Positions 23,880 through 33,589 of a stretch of DNA of 64,000 nt are shown here, in pieces (the stretch's first letter is position 1; every line of letters begins with the position of its first letter). The stretch comes from an uncultured Eubacteriales bacterium (GTDB taxonomy: Bacteria > Bacillota > Clostridia > Oscillospirales > Acutalibacteraceae), in NCBI GenBank assembly GCA_934445035.1, contig CAKSDI010000006.1:1-64000 (forward strand). Direction: 5' to 3'. The position numbers were made by a program, and so were the translations under genes. The notes under the pieces are model-generated. The model was not told where the DNA came from and searched no databases. It saw only the letters and a list, made by a program, of their open reading frames with translations.

Positions 23880-24737
23880 ATGGTTGTAGCTGTAATCCCT
23901 AATCTTGATAAGCGCGGATCATCAGATATGGTTGAAAAGATCGGCACATATCTTAAATCCTGCGGAATAACCGCATATCTGCCGGATAATATTTGCTGTG
24001 CCGGATATAAATTCGCAGGGGAAAACGAGCTTTATAAACTCGCCGATCTCATAATCACTATCGGCGGTGACGGAACTATTATCAGGTATGCCAAAAGAGC
24101 CGCCGCGGATAATAAACCCATTCTCGGTATAAATGCGGGAAGACTCGGCTATCTTGCCGATATCGAGCAAAATGAATATAAATTGCTTTCAAAGCTCAAA
24201 ACAAAAGAATACAACATCGAAAACCGAATGATGTTAAATATAAAAATCGTTGAAAACAATAAGACTGTCGGGGAATATGAAGCTTTAAACGACGCGGTAA
24301 TAACAAGCGGATATATTTCAAGAATTATTGATATTTCAGCTTTTATCGGTAAGGACAGAATAAATTATCTGTCTGACGGGCTGATAATTTCCACTCCCAC
24401 CGGATCGACCGCTTATTCTCTTTCGGCAGGAGGCCCGATAATCGATCCTTTGAGCGAATGCTTTTGCGTAACGCCTATTTGCTCGCATTCGCTTGCGGCA
24501 AAACCGATCATTTTAGGCAGCGACAGGGGAATTAAGCTTAAAGCGCTATCGAAAAAGCGATCGGATATCTATCTGACTATCGACGGCAGAAAAGCCGCAA
24601 ATATAAAGCCTTACACAGAAATTTTCATTACTAAATCGGAAAAAACAGTTAAACTTATAAGACTTAACGACAGGTCTTTTTATAAAACGCTATCCTTAAA
24701 ATTTTCAGATTCAAGGGGTATGAGTCATGAAAGATAA
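23880..24737 (+). CDS. nadK: NAD kinase
   Basis: A 285-residue enzyme that phosphorylates NAD+ to NADP+. The GGDGT motif is near residue 62, followed by GINAGRLGYLADI, NDAVI, and the SDGLIISTPTGSTAYSLSAGGPI block that binds substrate. ATG 23880 follows CGGAGATAAAAA. It overlaps argR by 11 nt. Confidence 0.96.
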   Translation: MVVAVIPNLDKRGSSDMVEKIGTYLKSCGITAYLPDNICCAGYKFAGENELYKLADLIITIGGDGTIIRYAKRAAADNKPILGINAGRLGYLADIEQNEYKLLSKLKTKEYNIENRMMLNIKIVENNKTVGEYEALNDAVITSGYISRIIDISAFIGKDRINYLSDGLIISTPTGSTAYSLSAGGPIIDPLSECFCVTPICSHSLAAKPIILGSDRGIKLKALSKKRSDIYLTIDGRKAANIKPYTEIFITKSEKTVKLIRLNDRSFYKTLSLKFSDSRGMSHER

Positions 24738-25176
24738 CAGACAAAAGAAAATTCTTGAAATAATTTCACAAAAGATCGTGCTTACGCAAGACGAAATTCA
24801 AAAGGAACTGACTGACAGCGGATTTAATGTAACTCAGTCCACCGTATCGAGAGATATTAAGGAGCTGAGGATAGTTAAAGGCCACGATCAGGACGGAAAT
24901 TACAGATATATTTCCATTGCGGCTCCTAAATCCGACGGACCTGACGGGAAATATTACGATCTGCTTTCCCATTCGGTCATATCTATTGAAAATGCGGTAA
25001 ATGATATTGTTATCAAGTGCAAAACAGGTATGGCGTCGAGCGTAGCCGTTGCGATAGACGGTCTTTTTGCGGATAAAATGCTCGGAAGCGTTGCAGGCGA
25101 CGATACTATATTCATAATTACCCGCAGTACCGAGGCGGCTCAGTTACTTGCTGACGAAATAAAAAAATTGATTTGA
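24727..25176 (+). CDS. argR: Arginine repressor ArgR/AhrC
   Basis: A 149-residue regulator of arginine metabolism. The winged-helix N-terminal domain has SQKIVLTQDEIQKELTDSGFNVTQSTVSRDIKELR, nearly the family consensus; the C-terminal hexamer and arginine-binding domain contains GTDDT-like residues (AGDDTIFII). It sits before recN as in Bacillus. No ARG box was looked for beyond this window. Confidence 0.96.
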   Translation: MKDNRQKKILEIISQKIVLTQDEIQKELTDSGFNVTQSTVSRDIKELRIVKGHDQDGNYRYISIAAPKSDGPDGKYYDLLSHSVISIENAVNDIVIKCKTGMASSVAVAIDGLFADKMLGSVAGDDTIFIITRSTEAAQLLADEIKKLI

Positions 25177-25192
25177 CCGGCGGGATGATCTT

Positions 25193-26848
25193 ATGTTAAA
25201 ATCTTTGCATATTGAAAATATTGCCGTTATAGAAAAAACCGATATTGAATTTAAATCGGGGCTTTCTGCTCTCACCGGTGAAACGGGAGCCGGAAAATCC
25301 ATTATAATCGATTCAATAAATGCCGTGCTCGGCGAAAGAGCTTCTAAAGACCTTATCAGAAACGGATGCGAAAAAGCATTTGTAAGCGCAGTTTTTTCTG
25401 ATATTTCGGAACAGGCTTTAAATGCGCTTAAAGTTGAAGGCTATGAGGCAGAAAACGAAGTTATAATAAACAGAACGCTTTCTTTAAGCGGCAGCTCGAA
25501 TGTGAGAATAAACGGCAGACCCGCGACTGTTACAATTTTAAAAAATATTGGAAAATATCTTATAAATATTCACGGCCAGCACGATAATCAAAACTTGCTT
25601 TTGCCGGAAAATCATTATTTGTATATCGACGCCGTGGCGGATAATAAGCTAATGCGCGATAATTATTATGCTGAATTTAAGAAATTAAATTCCATAAGAA
25701 AAGAAATCTCTAAAATCAGAAAAGACCTTGAAGAGGGAAACAGAAAAAAAGACCTTTTGGAATTTCAGATAAATGAAATTTCTTCAGCAAATTTAAAACC
25801 CAATGAATCAAAAGAACTTAAAGAAAAGCAAAATATTGCCGAAAATTATTCAAAGCTTTTAAGCGGACTTAATACCGCTTATTCTTATCTTAACGGCAGT
25901 GAAAATTTTGACGGAGCAATGTCGCTTATAAAAAACGCTCAAAAATCCCTGTCCGCTCTTAAATCGGATGATTTTGATAAATGCGCGTCAATACTTGCGG
26001 AATCGCTTGTAAATTTAGACGATGTTTGCTCAAAAATAAGAGAATTTACCGAAAATGAAGATCTCAGTCTTTTAGATATTGAAGAGATAAACCAAAGACT
26101 TGATATTATAAGAAAGCTGTCCTTAAAATACGGCGGCGATGAAGAACAGATATTAAAATTAAAAGATGAATTCGAAGAAGAATTATCAAGAATAAAGTCT
26201 TCCGATATATCCCTAGAAAAGTTAGAAAAAGAGCTTGAAAATTCCACCGAAAGGCTTATTGATTTAGCCGAAAATTTAACGAACTCGCGAAAAAAAGCCG
26301 CCGAAAAGTTTTCTTCGGATGTAACGGAAATTCTATCGTTTTTAAATATGCCGAATGTTAAATTCGAAGTTAAGATCGATTCGGGGAAGTACACAAAGCT
26401 CGGCTGCGATATTATCGAATTTTTTATTTGCACAAATTTGGGAGAAAATCTAAAACCGCTTCATAAAATTGCCTCCGGCGGTGAATTATCAAGAGTAATG
26501 CTAGCTATAAAAAGCGTTCTTGCGGATAAGGACGATATTGATACTCTTATTTTTGATGAAATTGATCAGGGAATAAGCGGAGTTACGGCGGGAAAAGTCG
26601 GAATTCAGCTTAAAAAGGTATCAAAATCTAAGCAGGTTTTATGCGTTACGCACTTGGCGCAGATCGCGGCATATGCCGATAATCATTATGAAATAGAAAA
26701 AAAGGTTTCCTCTAATGAAACCTTCACAGATGTTAAACCCCTCTTCGGTGAGGATAGAATAAAAGAAATAGCCAGAATTATGTCGGGCTCGGAAATTACC
26801 GATAACCTGTATAATTCTGCTAAAGAATTGCTTGACAGGAGTAAATAA
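25193..26848 (+). CDS. recN: DNA repair protein RecN
   Basis: A 551-residue SMC-like ATPase for double-strand break repair. Walker A is GETGAGKS near residue 31, long coiled-coil arms span residues about 150-370, and the C-terminal head has the signature SGGELSRVMLAIK and Walker B DEIDQGISG followed by VTHLAQIAAYAD. The tyrS start follows its stop by one base. Confidence 0.96.
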   Translation: MLKSLHIENIAVIEKTDIEFKSGLSALTGETGAGKSIIIDSINAVLGERASKDLIRNGCEKAFVSAVFSDISEQALNALKVEGYEAENEVIINRTLSLSGSSNVRINGRPATVTILKNIGKYLINIHGQHDNQNLLLPENHYLYIDAVADNKLMRDNYYAEFKKLNSIRKEISKIRKDLEEGNRKKDLLEFQINEISSANLKPNESKELKEKQNIAENYSKLLSGLNTAYSYLNGSENFDGAMSLIKNAQKSLSALKSDDFDKCASILAESLVNLDDVCSKIREFTENEDLSLLDIEEINQRLDIIRKLSLKYGGDEEQILKLKDEFEEELSRIKSSDISLEKLEKELENSTERLIDLAENLTNSRKKAAEKFSSDVTEILSFLNMPNVKFEVKIDSGKYTKLGCDIIEFFICTNLGENLKPLHKIASGGELSRVMLAIKSVLADKDDIDTLIFDEIDQGISGVTAGKVGIQLKKVSKSKQVLCVTHLAQIAAYADNHYEIEKKVSSNETFTDVKPLFGEDRIKEIARIMSGSEITDNLYNSAKELLDRSK

Positions 26849-26849
26849 A

Positions 26850-28073
26850 ATGAAAATTTATGAAGAACTTGTTGCCCGCGGTCTTATTGCTCAGGTAACA
26901 GACGAAGATGAGATCAAAGAGCTTATAAATAACGGCAAGGCAACATTCTATATCGGCTTTGACCCCACAGCCGACAGCCTGCATGTAGGCCATTTTATGG
27001 CGCTTTGCCTTATGAAAAGACTTCAGATGGCAGGGAACAGACCTATAGCGCTCGTCGGCGGAGGAACTGGATATATCGGAGATCCCTCGGGAAGAACCGA
27101 TATGAGATCTATGATGACGCCGGAGCAAATTCAGCATAACTGCGATTGCTTTAAAAAGCAAATGAGCAAATTTATAGAATTCGGCGAAGATAAAGCGCTT
27201 ATGGTGAATAATGCGGATTGGCTTTTAAAGCTTAATTACATAGACCTTTTAAGAGAGGTAGGGCCTTGTTTCTCCGTTAATAATATGCTCAGAGCCGAAT
27301 GCTATAAGCAAAGAATGGAAAAGGGACTTAGCTTTCTTGAATTCAATTATATGATAATGCAAAGCTATGACTTTTATCACCTTTATAAAGAATACGGCTG
27401 TAATATGCAGTTCGGCGGCGACGATCAGTGGTCGAATATGCTCGGCGGAACAGAGCTTATAAGAAAGAAGCTTTCTAAAGACGCTTATGCTATGACTATT
27501 ACTCTTCTTTTGAATTCCGAGGGCAAAAAAATGGGTAAAACAGTCGGCGGAGCAGTTTGGCTCGATCCTGAAAAAACTTCTCCTTACGAGTTTTATCAGT
27601 ATTGGAGAAATGTGGCAGACGCAGATGTTTTAAAATGCATAAGAATGCTCACATTCCTTCCCTTAGAAGAGATAGATAAAATGGATACCTGGGAGGGAAG
27701 CCAGCTTAATACGGCTAAGGAAATACTTGCATTTGAGCTTACAAAGCTTGTCCACGGCGAAGAGGCGGCAATAACCGCTCAGGAAACTTCAAGAGCTGTT
27801 TTCTCGGGAAAAGGCTCGCATTCCGATATGCCGACCGTTACTTTAAACAAAGATGATTTTAAAGATGAAAAAATAGGAATTCTCTCAATGCTTGTAAACG
27901 CACAGCTTGCCACTTCTTTCGGTGAAGCAAGAAGACTTGTGGTGCAGGGCGGAGTAAGCGTTAATGATGAAAAAATAACCGATCCGAAAACCGAATTTGA
28001 TTATTCTTCATTTAAAGACGAGGTTATCCTCAAAAAAGGCAAAAAAGTATTTATAAAGCTTATTGTGGAATAA
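26850..28073 (+). CDS. tyrS: Tyrosyl-tRNA synthetase
   Basis: A 407-residue class I synthetase of the bacterial TyrRS form. The HIGH-type motif is PTADSLHVGHFM, the tyrosine pocket includes YMIMQSYDFYHL and FGGDDQWSN, and the KMSKS-type loop is KMGKTVGG. A C-terminal S4 domain (FGEARRLVVQGGVSVND) binds tRNA. ATG 26850 has CAGGAG 9 nt upstream. There is no room for a T-box leader, so it depends on the upstream operon. Confidence 0.97.
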   Translation: MKIYEELVARGLIAQVTDEDEIKELINNGKATFYIGFDPTADSLHVGHFMALCLMKRLQMAGNRPIALVGGGTGYIGDPSGRTDMRSMMTPEQIQHNCDCFKKQMSKFIEFGEDKALMVNNADWLLKLNYIDLLREVGPCFSVNNMLRAECYKQRMEKGLSFLEFNYMIMQSYDFYHLYKEYGCNMQFGGDDQWSNMLGGTELIRKKLSKDAYAMTITLLLNSEGKKMGKTVGGAVWLDPEKTSPYEFYQYWRNVADADVLKCIRMLTFLPLEEIDKMDTWEGSQLNTAKEILAFELTKLVHGEEAAITAQETSRAVFSGKGSHSDMPTVTLNKDDFKDEKIGILSMLVNAQLATSFGEARRLVVQGGVSVNDEKITDPKTEFDYSSFKDEVILKKGKKVFIKLIVE

Positions 28074-28075
28074 AA

Positions 28076-28390
28076 ATGGGACTTTTTAAAAAGAAAAACA
28101 AAGATCTTCTTTCCACCTTTGACGGTCGATGTGTAAAATATGTGACCCGAAAGGTTAAAAAAGAAGACGGAACTTATGAATATGTCATAGCCGGAAAAAG
28201 CGGCAGAATAGCCGTGATAGGGGATAATATAAGAATTATCTGCGGTGAAAAAGATGTTTTTAACTGCGAGATCAAAAACTGCAGATATTTTCTTTTATTA
28301 AGCGGCGACGGCGTGACTGTAGAGGGTAATAACACCGTGACAGGTGAATTTGACAGCATTACAGCTTATTATACTTATTACAGGAAATAA
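28076..28390 (+). CDS. Hypothetical protein, small beta-rich
   Basis: A 104-residue protein with no signal or membrane helix. After a lysine-rich start it is an alternation of short beta strands and turns with many Ile/Val and Gly (SGRIAVIGDNIRIICGEKDVF, GDGVTVEGNNTVTGEF), like a PH-type or small barrel domain. It begins two bases after tyrS and ends at a strong terminator, so it is the last gene of the nusB operon. I do not recognise the family. Confidence 0.7.
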   Translation: MGLFKKKNKDLLSTFDGRCVKYVTRKVKKEDGTYEYVIAGKSGRIAVIGDNIRIICGEKDVFNCEIKNCRYFLLLSGDGVTVEGNNTVTGEFDSITAYYTYYRK

Positions 28391-28426
28391 AAAAACAAGC
28401 CTTTTAAAAAAGGCTTGTTTTTTTAT
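28391..28426. terminator. Bidirectional terminator between nusB operon and dapB
   Basis: A stem of AAACAAGCCTTTT type pairing with AAAAGGCTTGTTT, A-rich left and T-rich right flanks. The dapB stop codon lies in its right arm region. Confidence 0.9.
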
Positions 28427-29178
28427 TTTAAAATATCTTCCATATTATAAAGGCCTGATTTTTTATCTTTAATAAATTCGGCGGCTTTTAAAGCGCCGTT
28501 TGCAAAAATGGCTTTTGAATATGCTTCGTGGGAAATAGTTATCACTTCATCATTTCCCGCAAATATAACCTCGTGCTCTCCCACGATCGTGCCGCCTCTG
28601 ACTGAATGAAAGCCTATTTCGTTTTCAGGTCTTTTCATTCTTCTTGAATGCCTGTCAAATTCATAATTATACTTGTTTTGAGAGGCTTCATTTATTGAAT
28701 CGGCAAGCATTAAAGCAGTGCCCGAAGGGGCGTCAAGCTTTTGATTATGATGCTTTTCAATGATCTCAATATCAAAATCCGCGCCTAGAATTTCAGCCGC
28801 TTTTCTGCATAAAATCTTTAAAAGATTTATGCCGAGAGAAAGATTAAAAGTGAAAAATACAGGTATTTTTTCAGCCGCCGATTTAATTTTATTTATCTGC
28901 TCTTCGGAAAATCCGGTGGTTGCGATAACCGCCGGCACTTTTTTATTTACGGCAAAATCAAGAAGTCCGTCTAACATTTCGGGGGAAGAAAAATCAATTA
29001 TAACATCAGGTTTTAAGTTTGCTTTATCAAATGTTTCGAAAACCTCAAAATCATATTTTGAATTTTCATAATTTTTATCCACACCGCAAACAATATTGAA
29101 TTTATCATTGTTTTTTACCGCGTTCGCCACGGCGTTTCCCATTTTTCCGCAAGCGCCCGAAAGCATTATATCAATCAT
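28423..29178 (-). CDS. dapB: 4-hydroxy-tetrahydrodipicolinate reductase
   Basis: A 251-residue NAD(P)H-dependent reductase of the lysine/diaminopimelate path. The nucleotide-binding Gly motif is GACGKMGNAV, and the active-site block is EIIEKHHNQKLDAPSGTALML. Last gene of asd-dapA-dapB, giving precursors for peptidoglycan and lysine. Confidence 0.96.
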   Translation of the reverse strand: MIDIMLSGACGKMGNAVANAVKNNDKFNIVCGVDKNYENSKYDFEVFETFDKANLKPDVIIDFSSPEMLDGLLDFAVNKKVPAVIATTGFSEEQINKIKSAAEKIPVFFTFNLSLGINLLKILCRKAAEILGADFDIEIIEKHHNQKLDAPSGTALMLADSINEASQNKYNYEFDRHSRRMKRPENEIGFHSVRGGTIVGEHEVIFAGNDEVITISHEAYSKAIFANGALKAAEFIKDKKSGLYNMEDILK

Positions 29179-29201
29179 TATTACACATCCAAAAAATAAA
29201 G

Positions 29202-30092
29202 TTAAATTTCAAATCCGCACTCTGCAAGCTTTTCTTTAAGAAGCTTTTTATTATCTTCTGACATCGGATAAAGCGGCAGTCTGCAGGGGCCGGCATTGAA
29301 TCCTGTTAAATTCATAGCTTCTTTAACGGGGATAGGATTAACATCGCAAAACAGCGCGTTCATAAGGCCTGTATATTTTATCTGCAGTTCAGAGGCTTTT
29401 TTCGTTTCGCCGTCAAGATAATATTTACACATTTTGTGCATAACTTCGGGCAGAATGTTCGAAAGCACAGAGATAACGCCTATTCCGCCAAGCGACATAA
29501 TAGGAACTGTCTGATCGTCGTTACCCGAATAAATATCAAGATCTTCGCCGCAAAGATATTTCGTTGTTGCAACCGAAGAAAGATCGCCGTTAGCCTCTTT
29601 CACGGCGACAATATTTTTGTGAAGAGAGAGCGCTTTATAAGTTTCCGGCTTTATTCCGACGCCTGTTCTTGAAGGAACATTATAAAGAATGATAGGCTTA
29701 TCAACTCTGTCGGCAATATAGTTATAATGCGCTATAAGACCCCTCTGAGAAGTTTTATTGTAATAGGGGGTTACCATTAAGAAAGCGTCAGCTCCCGCTT
29801 TTTGGGCGTCATCACAAAGCTCCACGGAATAAACAGTATCGTTGCTTCCGGTGCCCGCAATTATAGGAACGCGTTTTGCCGCGGCATTGCTTGCCACTTC
29901 TATGACTTTTACATGCTCATCATACCTTAAAGTGGACTTTTCACCGGTAGTGCCGCAGATAACAAGCGCGTCGATATGACCGTTTATCTGATCGTCAACA
30001 AGCTTCTCAAGCGCGTCAAAATTAACGCTGCCGTCTTCTTTCATCGGAGTTATAAGAGCAGTTGCCGCTCCGGTAAAAATTCTTTTTTTCAT
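29202..30092 (-). CDS. dapA: 4-hydroxy-tetrahydrodipicolinate synthase
   Basis: A 296-residue class I aldolase that joins pyruvate and aspartate semialdehyde. Seen are GTTGEKSTL (threonine pair), YYNKTSQRGL with the catalytic Tyr, YNVPSRTG, and the Schiff-base lysine in VAVKEANGDLS. GGGGTAA lies before ATG 30092. It lies between asd and dapB in pathway order. Confidence 0.97.
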   Translation of the reverse strand: MKKRIFTGAATALITPMKEDGSVNFDALEKLVDDQINGHIDALVICGTTGEKSTLRYDEHVKVIEVASNAAAKRVPIIAGTGSNDTVYSVELCDDAQKAGADAFLMVTPYYNKTSQRGLIAHYNYIADRVDKPIILYNVPSRTGVGIKPETYKALSLHKNIVAVKEANGDLSSVATTKYLCGEDLDIYSGNDDQTVPIMSLGGIGVISVLSNILPEVMHKMCKYYLDGETKKASELQIKYTGLMNALFCDVNPIPVKEAMNLTGFNAGPCRLPLYPMSEDNKKLLKEKLAECGFEI

Positions 30093-30114
30093 AAATAATT
30101 ACCCCTTTTTCGGA

Positions 30115-31194
30115 TTAATCCATATATCCCTTTGCACATAGCAGTTCGGCTAATAATACTCCGCCGCCGGCCGCACCGCGCAAAGTGTTATGCGAAAGAC
30201 AAACAAATTTATAATCATACTGCGTATCTTCACGAAGTCTGCCTATAGAAATAGCCATTCCGCCCTCAAGATCGCGGTTGAGCCTGGTTTGAGGCATATC
30301 GTCTTGCTCAAAGTAATTCAAAAACTGCTTCGGAGCGTGGGGAAGAGCAAGCTTTTGCGGCTCTCCGCTGAAATTTTTCCAAACCTTAAGAATTTGTTCT
30401 TTAGAAGGCTTATTTTTAAATGATACAAATACCGCCGCCATATGTCCGTCTGAAACAGGCACTCTTAAGCACTGAGCGGTAAATTTAGGCGAGGTTGCGG
30501 GAATGATTTTCCCATTTTCAATTTTACCCCAAATTTTAAGCGGCTCTTTTTCGCTTTTTTCTTCTTCGCCGCCGATATAAGGGATAACATTATCGAGCAT
30601 TTCGGGCCAGCGCTCAAAGGTTTTTCCTGCGCCCGATATTGCCTGATAAGTGGTAACTAAGCATTTTTCCACGCCGAATTCTTCATCCAAAGGATAAAGT
30701 GCGGGAACATAGCTTTGTAAAGAGCAGTTGGATTTAACTGCAACAAAGCCTTTTTTCGTGCCGAGCCTTTTTCTTTGGCTTTCTATTATTTTAATATGCT
30801 CCGAATTAAGCTCGGGGATAACCATAGGAACATCCTCGGTCATTCTGTGAGCGCTGTTATTTGATATAACAGGGCATTCGTGGCGAGCATAGTTATCTTC
30901 CAGAGCCTTTATCTCGTCTTTTTTCATATCCACTGCGCAAAACACGAAATCAACTTTTTTTGTTACTTTTTCGACATCCGAAGCGTCGTCAATAACAATA
31001 TTCTTTAAATTTTCAGGGATAGGGGATTTCATAGCCCATCTGTTTTTTACTGCTTCTTCATAAGTTTTTCCTGCGCTTCTGGGGCTGGCTGCCAAGCAAG
31101 TTATTTTAAACCAGGGGTGATCGGCAAGCAACAGAGCAAATCTCTGACCTACCATACCGGTGGCTCCTATTATTCCGACATTATAGCTTTTCAT
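30115..31194 (-). CDS. asd: Aspartate-semialdehyde dehydrogenase
   Basis: A 359-residue enzyme making aspartate semialdehyde. GATGMVGQRF binds NADP, the active-site cysteine lies in SNCSLQ, and the catalytic His in VPVSDGHMAAVF. The sequence is of the longer archaeal/fungal-like ASADH type rather than the E. coli type. AAGGAG precedes ATG 31194. First gene of the DAP operon with its own promoter. Confidence 0.94.
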   Translation of the reverse strand: MKSYNVGIIGATGMVGQRFALLLADHPWFKITCLAASPRSAGKTYEEAVKNRWAMKSPIPENLKNIVIDDASDVEKVTKKVDFVFCAVDMKKDEIKALEDNYARHECPVISNNSAHRMTEDVPMVIPELNSEHIKIIESQRKRLGTKKGFVAVKSNCSLQSYVPALYPLDEEFGVEKCLVTTYQAISGAGKTFERWPEMLDNVIPYIGGEEEKSEKEPLKIWGKIENGKIIPATSPKFTAQCLRVPVSDGHMAAVFVSFKNKPSKEQILKVWKNFSGEPQKLALPHAPKQFLNYFEQDDMPQTRLNRDLEGGMAISIGRLREDTQYDYKFVCLSHNTLRGAAGGGVLLAELLCAKGYMD

Positions 31195-31217
31195 TTGACA
31201 TTCTCCTTAAAAAAGTG

Positions 31218-31246
31218 TTGCTAAATATTATAACTTGCAATATAAT
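31218..31246 (+). promoter_or_regulatory. Promoter for queA-tgt
   Basis: TTGCTA (31218-31223) and TATAAT (31241-31246) are 17 nt apart, leaving a leader of about 80 nt before queA. I see no known riboswitch in it. Confidence 0.6.
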
Positions 31247-31284
31247 AATATGAGCGGTAATATATAAAATAATACATCTTTATA

Positions 31285-31313
31285 AATATACCATTTTCTT
31301 TATTAAAAGTCAA
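31285..31313 (-). promoter_or_regulatory. Promoter for asd-dapA-dapB
   Basis: On the minus strand TTGACT (31313-31308) and TATATT (31290-31285) are 17 nt apart, giving a leader of about 85 nt. It overlaps the queA leader. Too short for a lysine riboswitch. Confidence 0.6.
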
Positions 31314-31333
31314 TCCGGAGGAAATTATTTAAT

Positions 31334-32356
31334 ATGAAAAAAAGCGATTTTTATTACGATCTGCCTCAAGAGCTTATCGCGCAAAAGCCGGTGTTTCCGC
31401 GCGACTCTTCAAGACTTCTCGTGCTTGACAGGCAGTCGGGAAATATCGAGCATTCGAGCTTTCATAATATAATTGATTATTTAAAAGAGGGCGACTGCCT
31501 GGTACTGAATAATACAAGAGTTTTGCCCGCCCGGCTTTACGGGGTGAGGGAGGACACGGGTTCAGTGGTCGAATTCGTGCTTTTAAAGCAAAAAGGACTT
31601 TTATTATGGGAATGCTTGGCAGGACCCGGTAAAAAAGCAAAGATAGGCAAGCGCTTTAAATTTACCGATGAATTAAGCTGCGAAGTTACCGATGTTTTGG
31701 AAGACGGCAATAGGATAATTAAATTTGAATGCAGCGGCGATTTCTTTACCGTGCTTGATAAAGTCGGTCAAATGCCGCTTCCGCCTTACATAAAAGAAAA
31801 GCTCGAAGATAAGGAAAGATATCAGACAGTCTATTCAAAAGAGTTAGGCTCTGCTGCCGCTCCTACGGCAGGACTGCATTTTACAAAAGAACTTCTTAAA
31901 AAAATAGAAGAAAAAGGAATTAAAATCGCATATGTCACTCTGCACGTGGGGCTCGGAACTTTCAGACCGGTAAAGGCTGAAAATATTGAAGAACACCATA
32001 TGCACACCGAAAGCTATTATATTTCACAAGAGGCGGCGGATATTATCAATTCCGCTAAAAATAACGGCGGCAGGATAATATGCGTCGGAACTACCAGCTG
32101 CAGAACGCTTGAAAGCGCCGCTTCAAAATTTAATGCAATAAAGGAATGCAGCGAGGATACTTCCATTTTTATTTATCCCGGATATGATTTTAAAATTATG
32201 GACGGGCTTATCACTAATTTCCATCTTCCCGAAAGCACTCTTATAATGCTTGTATCGGCTTTTGCGGGATATGATAATACGATGAAAGCTTATAAAACGG
32301 CGGTTGAAGAAAAATACAGATTTTTCAGTTTCGGCGACGCAATGCTGATTATTTAA
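31334..32356 (+). CDS. queA: S-adenosylmethionine:tRNA ribosyltransferase-isomerase
   Basis: A 340-residue enzyme that turns preQ1 at tRNA position 34 into epoxyqueuosine. Family motifs FYYDLPQELIAQKP, LPPYIKEKLED, ERYQTVYSKE, AAPTAGLHFT and ITNFHLPESTLIMLVSAFAG are all present. GGAGG lies 12 nt before the ATG, slightly far. It precedes tgt, the step before it. Confidence 0.97.
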   Translation: MKKSDFYYDLPQELIAQKPVFPRDSSRLLVLDRQSGNIEHSSFHNIIDYLKEGDCLVLNNTRVLPARLYGVREDTGSVVEFVLLKQKGLLLWECLAGPGKKAKIGKRFKFTDELSCEVTDVLEDGNRIIKFECSGDFFTVLDKVGQMPLPPYIKEKLEDKERYQTVYSKELGSAAAPTAGLHFTKELLKKIEEKGIKIAYVTLHVGLGTFRPVKAENIEEHHMHTESYYISQEAADIINSAKNNGGRIICVGTTSCRTLESAASKFNAIKECSEDTSIFIYPGYDFKIMDGLITNFHLPESTLIMLVSAFAGYDNTMKAYKTAVEEKYRFFSFGDAMLII

Positions 32357-32369
32357 AAAGGATAAAGAA

Positions 32370-33500
32370 ATGTTTAAAATTTTAAAAGAAGAAAACAGCG
32401 CAAGAAGAGGCGAACTTATAACAAACAGAGGTACTGTTCAGACTCCGGCTTTTATGAATGTTGCAACAGCGGCGGCTATAAAAGGCGCAGTATCCGCAGA
32501 AGACCTTAAAAATATCAACTGCCAGGTTATGCTCTGCAATACCTATCATCTGCATTTAAGACCTAACGATAATATTGTTAAAGCCTGCGGAGGTCTTCAT
32601 AAGCTTACCACCTGGAACGGCCCTATTCTTACGGACAGCGGAGGGTTTCAGGTATTTTCGCTTGCAAAATTAAGAAAAATAACCGAAGAGGGAGTTAATT
32701 TCAACAGCCATATAGACGGCAGAAAGATCTTTATGGGCCCTGAGCAAAGTATGCAGATACAGTCAAACTTAGGATCAACTATAGCAATGGCTTTTGACGA
32801 ATGCGTTGAAAATCCTGCCGAGTATTCTTACTCTAAAGAATCCTGTGAGAGAACTACCCGCTGGCTTGTACGCTGCAAAAATGAAATGAAAAGGCTCAAT
32901 TCGCTTGAAGATACGATAAACAAAGAGCAAATGCTTTTCGGAATAAACCAGGGCTGCACTTTTAAAGATCTTAGAATTGAGCATATGAAGCAGATAGCCG
33001 ATCTTGATCTTGACGGCTATGCGATAGGCGGTCTTGCAGTCGGAGAACCCACAGAGGTTATGTATGATATAATTGAAGCCGTTACCCCTCATATGCCGCA
33101 CGATAAAATACGATATCTTATGGGTGTTGGAACACCGCTTAATATTTTAAATGCTGTTGAAAGGGGAGTAGACCTGTTTGACTGCGTTATGCCAAGCCGC
33201 AACGCAAGACACGGCCACCTTTTCACAAGCGAAGGAATAATCAATATAAATAATAAAAAATACGAAACCGATCTTTCACCGATCGATAATAACTGCGGCT
33301 GCCCTGTGTGCCAAAGATACTCAAAAGCATATTTAAGGCATTTGCTTAAAGCAGGAGAAATGCTTTCTCAAAGACTTTTGGTAATTCATAATCTTTGGTT
33401 TTATAATAATCTTATGACAGAAATAAGAAATGCGTTGGATAGCGGCACATTTTCACAGTATAAAGCTGAAAAAGAGCAGGTTTTGGGCAAAAGAATATGA
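32370..33500 (+). CDS. tgt: tRNA-guanine transglycosylase
   Basis: A 376-residue enzyme that swaps guanine for preQ1 in tRNA wobble positions. It has the TDSGGFQVFSL substrate loop (catalytic Asp), AFDECVENPAEY, GINQGCTF, GGLAVGEP, and the zinc site CGCPVCQRY with a later His in VIHNLWFYNNLM. Normal length. It ends 89 nt before yajC, with a separate promoter between. Confidence 0.97.
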   Translation: MFKILKEENSARRGELITNRGTVQTPAFMNVATAAAIKGAVSAEDLKNINCQVMLCNTYHLHLRPNDNIVKACGGLHKLTTWNGPILTDSGGFQVFSLAKLRKITEEGVNFNSHIDGRKIFMGPEQSMQIQSNLGSTIAMAFDECVENPAEYSYSKESCERTTRWLVRCKNEMKRLNSLEDTINKEQMLFGINQGCTFKDLRIEHMKQIADLDLDGYAIGGLAVGEPTEVMYDIIEAVTPHMPHDKIRYLMGVGTPLNILNAVERGVDLFDCVMPSRNARHGHLFTSEGIININNKKYETDLSPIDNNCGCPVCQRYSKAYLRHLLKAGEMLSQRLLVIHNLWFYNNLMTEIRNALDSGTFSQYKAEKEQVLGKRI

Positions 33501-33527
33501 TTTTTTAGGATATTTACAAATAATTTC

Positions 33528-33556
33528 TTGCAATATAAGCAATTGTTATGTATAAT
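33528..33556 (+). promoter_or_regulatory. Promoter for yajC
   Basis: TTGCAA (33528-33533) and TATAAT (33551-33556) are 17 nt apart. Confidence 0.65.
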
Positions 33557-33589
33557 TAATTGTGTTAAATATTTTGGAGGTTTAAATTT

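Noticed and set aside
25939..26433. 164-codon minus-strand frame inside recN
   Set aside because: Ser/Phe-rich antisense of a coiled-coil gene; no start signals.
31195..31333. Possible lysine riboswitch before asd
   Set aside because: The leader is only about 85 nt, far short of the lysine riboswitch, and no conserved core is seen.
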